A stretch of 34,039 nucleotides of DNA from Clostridiales bacterium (lineage in GTDB: Bacteria > Bacillota > Clostridia > Oscillospirales > CAG-272): the NCBI GenBank assembly GCA_012514145.1, contig JAAZAV010000005.1, forward strand, positions 1-34,039, given 5' to 3'. The notes beneath the pieces are model-generated. The model made no database searches and was not told the DNA's origin. It saw only the letters and a list, made by a program, of their open reading frames with translations. The stretch's first letter is position 1. Each line of letters opens with the position of its first letter. The position numbers were made by a program, and so were the translations under genes. Positions 26,378-33,971 of this stretch are shown piece after piece.

Positions 26378-26903
26378 GATGAAACAGACGGATTTATCCG
26401 ATGCTGACACGGCGGAGAAAACCGTTCTGCCCGATTCCGATGATTCCGATGATTCCGCTGTATCCGCCCATACTGCCGACCCGGTGGAATCGCTTCGCGC
26501 CGAATGTGACCGTCTCCGCTCGCTTGTTCGCGGCTATGAGGCCGAAAGCGCCCGGCGGGAGGAGCTTGCCGAGTTCGCTTCTCTCTATCCCGATGTGGAG
26601 TTGGCTTCACTGCCCGACGAGGTGAGGGAGTCGAATCTTCCTCTTGCGGCAGCCTGGGCGCTGTGGGAACGCAGGCATGTGCATATGCATGATGTGCAAA
26701 TGCAAAGGCAGAGCGCCGGGAAGGAGACGAACGGCGGCATCGCGGCGGCGGTGTCGGCGTCGGAAGGGCTGGGAAGTCCGCCGCTCAGTCCGTCCGGACA
26801 GCCCCGGCTCTACACGGTGGGCGAGATACGCGCCATGTCGCCCCGGGAGGTGCGTTCCCGATTCCCGGCAATACTGCGCAGTCTTACCCGGCGCGGTCAG
26901 TAA
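26355..26903 (+). CDS. Phage scaffolding protein (putative)
   Basis: 182 residues from ATG 26355, which has GGAGG 8 nt upstream; earlier in-frame starts lie too close to or before that site. It is charged, has an acidic Asp/Ser-rich N-terminus, and a coiled-coil middle (DPVESLRAECDRLRSLVRGYE). It ends with the short helical motif YTVGEIRAMSPREVRSRFP, a C-terminal pattern common in small scaffolds that bind coat protein. Place between portal and major capsid supports the call. Scaffolds guide head assembly and leave or are degraded before packaging. Confidence 0.72.
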   Translation: MKMTMNDEMKQTDLSDADTAEKTVLPDSDDSDDSAVSAHTADPVESLRAECDRLRSLVRGYEAESARREELAEFASLYPDVELASLPDEVRESNLPLAAAWALWERRHVHMHDVQMQRQSAGKETNGGIAAAVSASEGLGSPPLSPSGQPRLYTVGEIRAMSPREVRSRFPAILRSLTRRGQ

Positions 26904-26952
26904 ACATATGAAACAAACGACGTAAATTCAATCTTGAAAAGGAGATTTTGCC

Positions 26953-27810
26953 ATGGCTATCAACGATTTTATCCCTTCCGTATGGAGCGAGACACTCTAC
27001 CGCGAGCTTGGCCGCCGTTATGTGGGCGCGGCTAATTCCAACCGCGAGTTCGAGGGTGAGATACGCGGCTGCGGCGACACCGTGCGTATATGCGGCATCG
27101 ACCCGGTGACAATATTCACCTACACCAAGAACACCGACTTCCAGGCTGGCGCCGAGACCCTTTCGTCAAACACCCGCTCTCTGGTAATCGATCAGCTGAA
27201 GGGCTTCAACTTCCAGATCGACGATGTGGACGCGGCTCAGCAGTCGCCCAAACTCATGCAGCACGCAATGAGCCGGGCGGCGGAAGGGCTTGCCGACGCG
27301 GCTGATCGCTATATCTTCGGACTTTACAGCTCGGTGCACGCCGACAATACCCTGACAAAGAGCGGTATGCGGACCGGCGATGTGGTGGATGTCCTGCTTG
27401 ACCTCCGCGAGCGGCTCTACAACAACGATGTGTCCGACTCGGAGGTGGTGCTGGAGGTGACTCCGGCTGTGGCTACCAAGCTGCTCAAGAGCAAAATTCT
27501 CAACCAGAGCGACAACACCGAGCCGCTGGGCGCGGGATATATCGGCTCTTTCATCGGCTTCAACATCTACGTGTCCAATAATGTGGCGAAGGCGGCTGTC
27601 ACCGAGAGCGGAACGAGTGTCACCTATCACAAGTGTTTCGCCCGCACCCGCCGCGCCGTCGCGTTTGCCGAACAGCTCACCTCGGTGGAGGCTTACCGCC
27701 CCGAGAAGCGTTTCGCCGACGCGGTGAAGGGGCTGCATCTCTATGGCGCGAAATTAGTCTACCCGAAGGAACTGGTGCTGCTGAACGTCAGCCTTGCCGC
27801 TGACGAGTAA
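26953..27810 (+). CDS. Phage major capsid protein (P22 coat-like)
   Basis: 285 residues with no obvious cleaved delta domain. Landmarks: FIPSVWSETLYRELGRRYVG, NREFEGEIRGCGDTVRI, LVIDQLKGFNFQIDDVDAAQ and LADAADRYIFGLY are conserved in HK97-fold coat proteins of this clostridial podovirus-like group. A strong AAAGGAG site precedes ATG 26953, the best in the cassette, as expected for the most abundant virion protein. It is intact. Confidence 0.9.
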   Translation: MAINDFIPSVWSETLYRELGRRYVGAANSNREFEGEIRGCGDTVRICGIDPVTIFTYTKNTDFQAGAETLSSNTRSLVIDQLKGFNFQIDDVDAAQQSPKLMQHAMSRAAEGLADAADRYIFGLYSSVHADNTLTKSGMRTGDVVDVLLDLRERLYNNDVSDSEVVLEVTPAVATKLLKSKILNQSDNTEPLGAGYIGSFIGFNIYVSNNVAKAAVTESGTSVTYHKCFARTRRAVAFAEQLTSVEAYRPEKRFADAVKGLHLYGAKLVYPKELVLLNVSLAADE

Positions 27811-27819
27811 GGAGGATAT

Positions 27820-28245
27820 ATGTCCGATACCGAGAATATCGATGTAACCGCCATCTCCGGCGGCGGCATAACCGCCGACGAGAACGGCGATACCCCCGAC
27901 GAACCGACCGCCACCGTGGGGCAGCTGTATGAGGCGGCATGCGCGCTTATCGCCGAGCAGCCCGACGCGCCACATAACGTTGACCTTGCAAGCCGCGCGC
28001 TTCCCCTTGCCGCCGTGGTAGTCGGTTCGCTTGTGCCCTGGGGAGAGGGCTTCCCGGAATTCGGCAGCATGGAGGACGAAACGGGAATCGCCGCCTGTCT
28101 TCTGCCGGCTGCTTCCTTCCTCATGGCGGCGCTGCTCACCGTGCGGGAGGCTCCCGCGCTGTCGGCGGTCATGATTGACAACGCGCTCGGAAGGCTCGGG
28201 CGCACAGGCTTCCCGGGAGCGGTGCGCGACGTCTACGGCTGTTGA
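27820..28245 (+). CDS. Post-capsid phage protein, head completion/connector candidate
   Basis: 141 residues. GGAGG 5 nt before ATG 27820 and a 9-nt gap from the capsid gene show it belongs to the same transcript. After an acidic N-terminal 30 residues it is helical and Ala/Leu-rich (TVGQLYEAACALIAEQ; GIAACLLPAASFLMAALLTV), with no clear signal or true membrane anchor. In P22-type genomes this position holds the gp4-like head completion factor, and the helical pattern fits such connector proteins, but I see no diagnostic motif. It is the last gene of the cassette; no tail gene follows. Confidence 0.5.
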   Translation: MSDTENIDVTAISGGGITADENGDTPDEPTATVGQLYEAACALIAEQPDAPHNVDLASRALPLAAVVVGSLVPWGEGFPEFGSMEDETGIAACLLPAASFLMAALLTVREAPALSAVMIDNALGRLGRTGFPGAVRDVYGC

Positions 28246-28303
28246 GAGTGCTTTGACCGCATCTGAACCGCATCCGCATACTTATCCGTAACAGAATATT
28301 TGC

Positions 28304-28332
28304 TTGCAAAGGGCGGCGGGGTGTGCTACAAT
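28304..28332 (+). promoter_or_regulatory. Sigma-A promoter of rarA
   Basis: TTGCAA (28304-28309), a 17-nt spacer and TACAAT (28327-28332) with TGC before it (extended -10). It lies 58 nt after the last phage gene and gives a leader of about 30 nt, so rarA is expressed independently of the phage cassette. Confidence 0.82.
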
Positions 28333-28369
28333 AACACTACGCATTAAACGAATCCCTGTGAGGTATTGT

Positions 28370-29599
28370 ATGCAGCCCCTTGCCGATAAACTGAGACCGA
28401 CCCGTTACGAGGATATAGCCGGCCAGCCCCATCTCTTCGGAGAGAAGGGAACGCTGCGCCGGCTGCTCGGGCGGGGATACCTTTCGAATATGATATTCTG
28501 GGGTCCTCCCGGCACCGGAAAGACCACCACCGCCGATATAATATCGGCGCAGTCGGGCATGGAGATGAGACGGCTGAACGCCACCACCGCGTCGCTCAGC
28601 GACGTGCGTGAGGTGACCGCCGCCACGGCAGGCGTCTTCGGCGCGGGGGGAATACTGCTGTACCTTGACGAGATACAGTATTTCAACAAAAAACAGCAGC
28701 AGTCGCTGCTGGAGTTTTTAGAGGACGGCAGAGTGGTGCTCATAGCCTCCACCACCGAGAATCCCTATATCTACATCTACAACGCCCTGCTGTCCCGCGC
28801 CACGGTGTTTGAGTTCAAGCCCGTGCCGGCGGAGGATATACTGCCGGTGCTGCGCCGAGGCATGGCGGAGCTTGACAGCCGCTTCGGTCAGACCCTGCCC
28901 GCGTCGGAGGAGGCTCTGATGCGAATTGCCCAATCGGGGGGCGGGGATGTGAGGCGTGCGCTGAACATTCTCGAATGCGCATACATGGCGTCGGAGGATG
29001 AGCTTACGGCTGATGAAGCGGCGGCGTTCATCCCCGGGGTCATCGGCGAGTTCGACCGGGACGGCACGGCGCATTACGACCTGCTGTCGGCGCTGCAGAA
29101 GTCGATACGCGGCTCGGACCCCGACGCGGCGGTCTTCTATCTGGCGCGGATTTTAGAGGGTGGGGACATATACGGCGCATGCAGGCGGCTGCGGGTCATA
29201 GCATCGGAGGACATCGGGTTAGCCTATCCGCTGGCTCCCGCGGTGGTGGCGGCGTGTATCGAGAGCGCCCTGCAGGTGGGAATGCCCGAGGCGCGCATAC
29301 CGCTGACCAACGCGGCGCTGCTGCTGGCAACAGCGCCGAAATCCAACTCGACGGTGGCGGCGTACGACGCGGCGAAAGCCGATATCGAGGCGGGTCTGGG
29401 GTTGAATATCCCCCCCTATATGCGGCCGTCGGACAGATTCGCAGGCTATAAATACCCCCATGACTACCCCTCCAACTGGGTGGAGCAGGATTACCTGCCC
29501 GAGGACGTCCGGGGGAGAAGCTACTACAGCTACGGCGAGAACAAAAGCGAACAAGCCGCCAAAGCCTATTGGGAAGCAATCAAAAAGCGCGGGGAATAA
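28370..29599 (+). CDS. rarA: Replication-associated recombination protein A (RarA/MgsA), clamp-loader-like AAA+ ATPase
   Basis: 409 residues, close to the family norm (about 420-450). It acts at stalled replication forks and interacts with single-stranded DNA-binding protein (family knowledge). Landmarks: PLADKLRPTRYEDIAGQPHL at the N-terminus, Walker A GPPGTGKTT with Lys51, Walker B LYLDEIQ with Asp100/Glu101, the ASTTENPYIYIYNALLSR sensor region, and the C-terminal tetramer domain with RLRVIASEDIGLAYP and FAGYKYPHDYPSNWVEQDYLP. The frame is open upstream to TTG 28304, but that TTG is the -35 box; ATG 28370 begins the conserved N-terminus. It is a normal housekeeping gene, not part of the phage cassette. 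Confidence 0.95.
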   Translation: MQPLADKLRPTRYEDIAGQPHLFGEKGTLRRLLGRGYLSNMIFWGPPGTGKTTTADIISAQSGMEMRRLNATTASLSDVREVTAATAGVFGAGGILLYLDEIQYFNKKQQQSLLEFLEDGRVVLIASTTENPYIYIYNALLSRATVFEFKPVPAEDILPVLRRGMAELDSRFGQTLPASEEALMRIAQSGGGDVRRALNILECAYMASEDELTADEAAAFIPGVIGEFDRDGTAHYDLLSALQKSIRGSDPDAAVFYLARILEGGDIYGACRRLRVIASEDIGLAYPLAPAVVAACIESALQVGMPEARIPLTNAALLLATAPKSNSTVAAYDAAKADIEAGLGLNIPPYMRPSDRFAGYKYPHDYPSNWVEQDYLPEDVRGRSYYSYGENKSEQAAKAYWEAIKKRGE

Positions 29600-29641
29600 C
29601 GGCTTCTTTCTTGAAAGAAAGAAGCAAAGAACTTTTATGTG

Positions 29642-29660
29642 CGGCGAGCTTTGCTCGCCG
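29642..29660. repeat. Short palindromic intergenic repeat, copy 2
   Basis: CGGCGAGC-TTT-GCTCGCCG, the same arms as copy 1 (1563-1581) with the loop complemented. It lies after rarA, beside a CTTCTTTC/GAAAGAAG short inverted repeat (about 29603-29624). Confidence 0.65.
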
Positions 29661-29694
29661 TGGAAACAGGATAACACACTCATATGCATATTCC

Positions 29695-29713
29695 CGACGA
29701 GCGCAGCTCGTCG
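29695..29713. repeat. Short palindromic intergenic repeat, copy 3 with compensatory change
   Basis: CGACGAGC-GCA-GCTCGTCG. Relative to copies 1 and 2, one G-C pair of the stem is replaced by A-T, so pairing is kept. It is followed by CATAGAAAAGCC, close to the CATATAAAAGC after copy 1. Confidence 0.65.
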
Positions 29714-29734
29714 CATAGAAAAGCCGGCATCCCC

Positions 29735-29775
29735 CAACAGCACCGCCCCGAGTTTAACTCGGGGCGGTGCTGTTG
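29735..29775. terminator. Bidirectional terminator-like hairpin between rarA and the CBM9 gene
   Basis: A near-perfect 41-nt palindrome with about 20-bp arms (CAACAGCACCGCCCCGAGTT and its complement). It lies between convergent genes. T-runs are weak on both sides, but stem length and place argue for a 3'-end function. Confidence 0.75.
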
Positions 29776-29850
29776 TATTATCCTTACGGGCAGCCGTTCG
29801 GGCGAACAGTGCTTATACGGAGATGATATCGCGGGTGATAATAATTGTTA

Positions 29851-30663
29851 TTATTTTCTCTTCTTGGAGATGATGACGCCGGAAGCGGAAATGAGAGCTG
29901 CGGCGGCTGCGAGGGTGACGAAGTCGAAGGTCTGGGCGGCCTGGGCGGGAGCCTTTGCAGGGGCTTCAGCAGCGGCGGCGGTGGTAGCGGCGGCGGTAGT
30001 CTCGACTACGGGCGGGCCGGCGAGGGTGAGGGTGCCGAAAGCTGCGGTGCTGGCGTAGGGAGCGGGATCACCGTTGGCGGTATCAACGTTCCAGCGGTAA
30101 GCCTGAACGAAGTCGGCGGTCTTGCTGCCTTCGTTGTACATGAACTCGAGACCGTGCTTGGAGCCTTCCTTGGGAGCGCCGCCCAGCCACTTGAGAGCGC
30201 CCTCAACCAGGTACTTGTTGCCGCCGAGAGACTTGGCGACATGCTTGGCGTCGTTCTGGCAGTTCTTACCGGAATCCTTAACAACACCGCCGCCGCCTAT
30301 CTTGAAGCGGGTCTGGTAGTCGTCGGCGCCGTAATCGCCGGCTTTATCCTGGTTCTGGTCGATGTAAACCTCGACGATGTCGTTGTCGGCGTTGAGATCC
30401 TCGTCATAAACTTCGGCGAGGAAGTAGAGGAAGTCGGGATCCCAGAGGAGCTTGATTTTCATTGTGGAGTTGGTGTCGGCTGTGCCGTCGTGGGGCTTGT
30501 CAACATTGGTCCACTCGGCCTTTTCCCAGATGGGGTCGATCTCACCGTCTACTTTAACGGTTGCCATGGGGGCGGTGTAGGAACGGTTGAAAGCGGCGGC
30601 TACTTCTACCGACATGACTGTCAGCATAAGAAGAGCGAGGGCGATTGCAAGAATTTTCTTCAT
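29851..30663 (-). CDS. Surface protein with CBM9-like (DOMON-type) domain and C-terminal anchor
   Basis: 270 residues from ATG 30663, which has AAGGAG 11 nt upstream and opens a normal signal peptide (MKKILAIALALLMLTVMSVE). The frame extends further upstream, but that region holds the leader. The mature part starts with a carbohydrate-binding family 9-like domain: TVKVDGEIDPIWEKAEWTNV, LLWDPDFLYFLAEVYDEDL and DIVEVYIDQNQDKAGDY are its typical beta-sandwich segments. A Thr/Ala/Pro-rich linker (VVETTAAATTAAAAEAPAKA) spans the wall. The C-terminus has QTFD, a hydrophobic helix and KKRK, arranged like a sortase signal in which QTFD replaces LPxTG. It probably displays a sugar- or ligand-binding domain on the cell surface. 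No enzyme domain is present. Confidence 0.82.
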   Translation of the reverse strand: MKKILAIALALLMLTVMSVEVAAAFNRSYTAPMATVKVDGEIDPIWEKAEWTNVDKPHDGTADTNSTMKIKLLWDPDFLYFLAEVYDEDLNADNDIVEVYIDQNQDKAGDYGADDYQTRFKIGGGGVVKDSGKNCQNDAKHVAKSLGGNKYLVEGALKWLGGAPKEGSKHGLEFMYNEGSKTADFVQAYRWNVDTANGDPAPYASTAAFGTLTLAGPPVVETTAAATTAAAAEAPAKAPAQAAQTFDFVTLAAAAALISASGVIISKKRK

Positions 30664-30845
30664 TGTAGTCTTTACTCCTTTTGTTTTTGTGTTATTTTGT
30701 TTGTTTTGCCGGATAATGCCCGAACGAGTCCCTGATGTGTCTGCTGAACAAGGGTTGCAGGGCAGTATAAACATAAGACAAAAACAAATCAGAATGTTTG
30801 TATAATATGCTCATACGCTCCGCCGTCAGCAGTTCCAACACTATA

Positions 30846-30874
30846 ATATTAACACATAAAGCGCGTTTTGTAAA
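30846..30874 (-). promoter_or_regulatory. Probable promoter of the CBM9 surface protein gene
   Basis: On the minus strand TTTACA (30874-30869), a 17-nt spacer, then TAATAT (30851-30846). It is a fair but not perfect sigma-A match, with a long leader to ATG 30663; other weak -10-like AT-rich sites exist closer to the gene. Confidence 0.5.
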
Positions 30875-30956
30875 GAGGGTTTAGAGAAATTTTTGACGGC
30901 TTATTACGGCATACACAATAAAATATAAACGATAAAACAATTCGATTAAATCGGGC

Positions 30957-30985
30957 TTGCGTGAGCGGCGGGAAGGCGGTATAAT
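30957..30985 (+). promoter_or_regulatory. Sigma-A promoter of the 620-residue putative glycosidase gene
   Basis: TTGCGT (30957-30962), a 17-nt spacer, and a perfect TATAAT (30980-30985). Leader of about 60 nt with a GGGAGG ribosome site before ATG 31054. Confidence 0.78.
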
Positions 30986-31053
30986 AATATCGGAAGGCGG
31001 AATAATGCCGCGTAAAAAGAAAACAGAAAAATCATTCGGGAGGTAAGCACGGT

Positions 31054-32916
31054 ATGTATAAAATAAAAGGCAGAGGGATTAAGCTGACGGGAGATCCGTC
31101 GTCGAACCGCTATGAGGTGGAGATCGGCGGCGCGGTCTGGAGCATGACCAAAACTCCCTCGATACGCTTCGCGGGGGGCGAGGTACTGCCCTTCCCGAAA
31201 CCGTTGAGCGAGGGAGAGCGGGAGACCGGCACGACAAAGGGTTTCGAGGCGGTTTACAGCTTCCCGCGGGAGGGCGGCAGGACAATAACTCTGCGCGCCC
31301 GGGCGGAAGTCGAGACTATAACCGACGACATATTCTTCACGCTGATAGCCGAGGGAGACCTGCAGGGCGAGATAGAGTATATCTCATGGCCGGCGCCCTT
31401 CGACTACGGCAAGGCATACGGAGACACCGACAAGCCGGGAAAGGCGAATCTTCCATATTCCTACACGGTGCTGCCCCGTATGCAGGGAACGCTTGTGCCC
31501 GCGGGAACGCATATCAGGATAGCGAGCGGAGAGATTATGGAGCGGGACGCCTATATACCCATATTCGGTCAGGTGCGGGGAGACAGCGGCTATCTTGCCA
31601 TATACGATACGCCCTTTGACGCCCGCTATTCGCTGGACTATGAGGAGGGCAGAGAGGGAGTGGCGCCGGGCTTCGTGCCATCGCTGGGGCGAATGGCATA
31701 CCCGCGCAGGATGCTCTACCGCTTCATGAGAAACTGCGACTACAACCGCTTCGCGGCGTCATACCGTCAGTATGTTGACAGCCGTGGAAAGAGCGTCACA
31801 CTGCGGGAGAAGTTTGCCCGCAACCCGAAAGCCGCGCGGCTGCCCGGCTGCCCCATAATACACGAGGGGATAGCGGTGCATATATCCCCCGATTCAAACT
31901 ACTATAAGCCCGATAAGCCGGAGAACAACGACCATCACGTCACCTTCGCGCAGCGGGCGGAGGAACTGCGCGCCCTGTACGCAAAGGGACTTCGGAAGGC
32001 GTACATACACCTTGACGGATGGGGGAACCACGGCTATGACAATCTCCATCCCGATCCCTTCCCGCCCCATGAGGCGGCAGGCGGCGCCGAGGGCATGAAG
32101 GAGCTGTCCGAGACGGCTCGGGAGTGCGGCTATATCTTCGGCATACACGACCAGTACCGCGACTATTACTATGACGCGCCCTCCTTCTCCTTCGACAACG
32201 CGGTGACGCAGGCGGACGGCGGCCATCCTTTCTGCTCGATATGGTACGGCGGCAAGCATTCGTATCTCTGCTCGTCGCTTGCGAGGGATTATGTGCGGCG
32301 CAATTACGCGACTTTCGAAGAGCTGGGCATAAAAATCGAGGGCTCGTATCTGGATGTCTTCTCGGTGGTGTCGATGGACGAGTGCTTCAACCCCGCCCAT
32401 CCCGCCACGCGGGAGCAGTGCGCGGCATACCGCCGGGAATGTCTCGATATACTCAGCGACAGGGGCATAATCCCCAGCTCGGAGGAGGTGCTCGACTGCA
32501 TACTGCCCTCCCAGGTGCTCTGCCATCACGCGCCCTACTTCACGTCGAACCTTGGCTCAACCGAGGCGCAGTCGGTGGGCATCCACATACCGCTGCTCAA
32601 CCTTGTCTACCATGACTGTGTGGTGATACCCTGGATAGGACGGAAGGGCAGCCGGGGCGGCTGGGGCATACCCGGCACCGACAGCGGCTACGCCCACGGC
32701 TGGCTCAACGGCAACCCCCTCTACCTCTCGATTAAGGCGGATGAGAAGGTTATCGCCGAGATCATGCCGGCGTGCGAGAACGCCGAACGGCTGGCGCTGC
32801 AGAAAATGGTAAAGCACGAGTTTTTGACCCCCGACCGCAGGATCCAGAGAACCACCTTCGAGGACGGCTCCACGGTGACGGTGAACTTCGACACCGACGA
32901 GGTCACGCTTGGTTAA
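31054..32916 (+). CDS. Orphan cytoplasmic protein, putative glycoside hydrolase-like (DUF5696/GH101-GH129-like architecture)
   Basis: 620 residues without signal peptide. The N-terminal 200 or so residues are beta-rich (ARAEVETITDDIFFTLIAEG, EIEYISWPAPFDYGKAYG), like the sandwich preceding the barrel in large glycosidases. The middle (about 270-560) looks like a TIM barrel with acidic residues at strand ends: Asp321 in IHLDGWG, Asp434 in SYLDVFS, and Glu477/Glu478 in IPSSEEVLD. The order LDGWG...YLDVFS recalls DUF5696-type and alpha-N-acetylgalactosaminidase-like families, but that is my pattern-based guess. Catalytic residues are not established. It is monocistronic with its own promoter and terminator; no transporter or other sugar gene is adjacent on its strand. 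Confidence 0.6.
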   Translation: MYKIKGRGIKLTGDPSSNRYEVEIGGAVWSMTKTPSIRFAGGEVLPFPKPLSEGERETGTTKGFEAVYSFPREGGRTITLRARAEVETITDDIFFTLIAEGDLQGEIEYISWPAPFDYGKAYGDTDKPGKANLPYSYTVLPRMQGTLVPAGTHIRIASGEIMERDAYIPIFGQVRGDSGYLAIYDTPFDARYSLDYEEGREGVAPGFVPSLGRMAYPRRMLYRFMRNCDYNRFAASYRQYVDSRGKSVTLREKFARNPKAARLPGCPIIHEGIAVHISPDSNYYKPDKPENNDHHVTFAQRAEELRALYAKGLRKAYIHLDGWGNHGYDNLHPDPFPPHEAAGGAEGMKELSETARECGYIFGIHDQYRDYYYDAPSFSFDNAVTQADGGHPFCSIWYGGKHSYLCSSLARDYVRRNYATFEELGIKIEGSYLDVFSVVSMDECFNPAHPATREQCAAYRRECLDILSDRGIIPSSEEVLDCILPSQVLCHHAPYFTSNLGSTEAQSVGIHIPLLNLVYHDCVVIPWIGRKGSRGGWGIPGTDSGYAHGWLNGNPLYLSIKADEKVIAEIMPACENAERLALQKMVKHEFLTPDRRIQRTTFEDGSTVTVNFDTDEVTLG

Positions 32917-32963
32917 CATTCGGTTTCACGCTCCCGGCAGTACGGTTCAATAAACGAATAAAC

Positions 32964-33024
32964 GAACGACCGCAGACCCTCCGCATGCCGAATTATGCGG
33001 AAAGTCTGCGGCCGTTCTTATTTA
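32964..33024 (+). terminator. Terminator of the 620-residue gene
   Basis: GAACG-A-CCGCAGAC pairs with GTCTGCGG-C-CGTTC, with an inner TCCGCAT/ATGCGGA pair, followed by TTATTTAT. A long, strong hairpin 47 nt after the stop codon. Confidence 0.85.
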
Positions 33025-33061
33025 TCCTTGTTTGAATGTAGATTTCTTCACATTTTATCTA

Positions 33062-33067
33062 TATAAT
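33062..33067 (+). promoter_or_regulatory. Probable -10 element for the DUF368 gene
   Basis: A perfect TATAAT in AT-rich sequence about 65 nt before ATG 33132. The -35 candidate at a 17-nt spacing (TAGATT) is weak, so the call is tentative. Confidence 0.45.
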
Positions 33068-33131
33068 ATAGAATCAAAAAACATTATCATCGGTGACAGA
33101 TGCATGCCGACACTAAGGGATGTGATATACA

Positions 33132-33971
33132 ATGAAAGGGAAAAAAAGACCGCTGCTCCTGCTCCTGTTATGGTTTATTGAGGGGATGCTTGTCGGCTTC
33201 GGAGCTATTCTGCCCGGGATAAGCGGCGGAACATTGTGTGTGGCGTTCGGCATGTATAAACCGCTCATCGAGACGCTGTCAAATGTGAGAAGCGGGCTGA
33301 AAAAACACGCGCTGATGCTTGTTACCTTTTTATTGGGCGTGCTTGCGGGCTTCGTGGCGCTGTCGGGCGCGGCGGCGATTATGCTTCAACAGAATACGGA
33401 TCTTGTGACCTGCCTGTTCATAGGGTTCATTATAGGCACTTTTCCGGATCTGTGGCGGGACGCGGGCGCGCAGGGGCGAACCAAAAGGAGCGTCATCGCC
33501 CTGTTGATCGGATTTGCGGGAATGATAATCCTTCTGGGGATACTGAAATCCAACACATCGCTCAGCATTGAGCCGGGCATACCGGGGTTCTTCCTGAGCG
33601 GCGTTCTGTGGGGAATGAGCTTTATCGTGCCGGGATTGAGCTCCTCGTCGCTGCTGCTGTTTTTCGGACTGTATCAGCCGATGCTTATGGGAATAGCTTC
33701 GTTTGACATGTCGGTTCTCATACCCATGGGTTTGGGAATGGGTCTGTGTGTGCTGCTGCTTTCAAAAATCATAGGAAAGACCTTTGAAAACCATTATTCG
33801 GCTTCATCACACGGCATACTGGGCATAGTCGCGGCGACGGCTGTTATGATACTGCCGGAATGGGACGGAAAGTTGATTTCGATTATCGTCAATATCGCAG
33901 CGATTATTTTAGGCGGGGGTTTATCGTTCATTTTTTCGGGCGTGTGCAGAAGAATCAAACGCAACGCATGA
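33132..33971 (+). CDS. DUF368/PopT-family membrane protein, polyprenyl-phosphate translocase
   Basis: 279 residues with about eight hydrophobic segments. The two inverted-repeat signatures of DUF368 are clear: GAILPGISGGTL near the N-terminus and IVPGLSSSSLLLFFGLYQPML in the second half. DUF368 proteins (PopT) were shown in other bacteria to return undecaprenyl phosphate across the membrane for reuse in cell-wall synthesis (family knowledge). The second motif has SSSS where many members have GS-rich sequence. The final codons fall within the first unit of the terminal 41-bp duplication. Family assignment is firm; the lipid substrate is inferred. Confidence 0.9.
   Translation: MKGKKRPLLLLLLWFIEGMLVGFGAILPGISGGTLCVAFGMYKPLIETLSNVRSGLKKHALMLVTFLLGVLAGFVALSGAAAIMLQQNTDLVTCLFIGFIIGTFPDLWRDAGAQGRTKRSVIALLIGFAGMIILLGILKSNTSLSIEPGIPGFFLSGVLWGMSFIVPGLSSSSLLLFFGLYQPMLMGIASFDMSVLIPMGLGMGLCVLLLSKIIGKTFENHYSASSHGILGIVAATAVMILPEWDGKLISIIVNIAAIILGGGLSFIFSGVCRRIKRNA

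Larger units (their letters stand above)
30664..31053. other. Divergent intergenic region between the CBM9 gene and the 620-residue gene
   Basis: About 390 bases with no coding frame I can support. It is AT-rich and contains a minus-strand promoter (30846-30874), a plus-strand promoter (30957-30985) and the two ribosome binding sites. The minus-strand leader would be about 175 nt; I see no recognisable riboswitch in it. Confidence 0.6.

Noticed and set aside
25313-26410. Long minus-strand open frame (365 codons) opposite the portal gene
   Set aside because: It is a GC-driven shadow of a well-supported portal frame, has Arg/His/Gln-rich composition without domains, and lacks a sensible ribosome site.
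21053-28245. Integrated prophage with attachment sites
   Set aside because: No integrase, repressor, tRNA gene or matching direct repeats were seen at the borders, and flanking genes keep their own promoters.
29845-30735. Plus-strand 296-codon open frame, Gly/Val-rich, opposite the CBM9 gene
   Set aside because: It mirrors the Ala/Thr-rich coding strand of a gene with a clear signal peptide, domain and anchor; no promoter or domain supports it.
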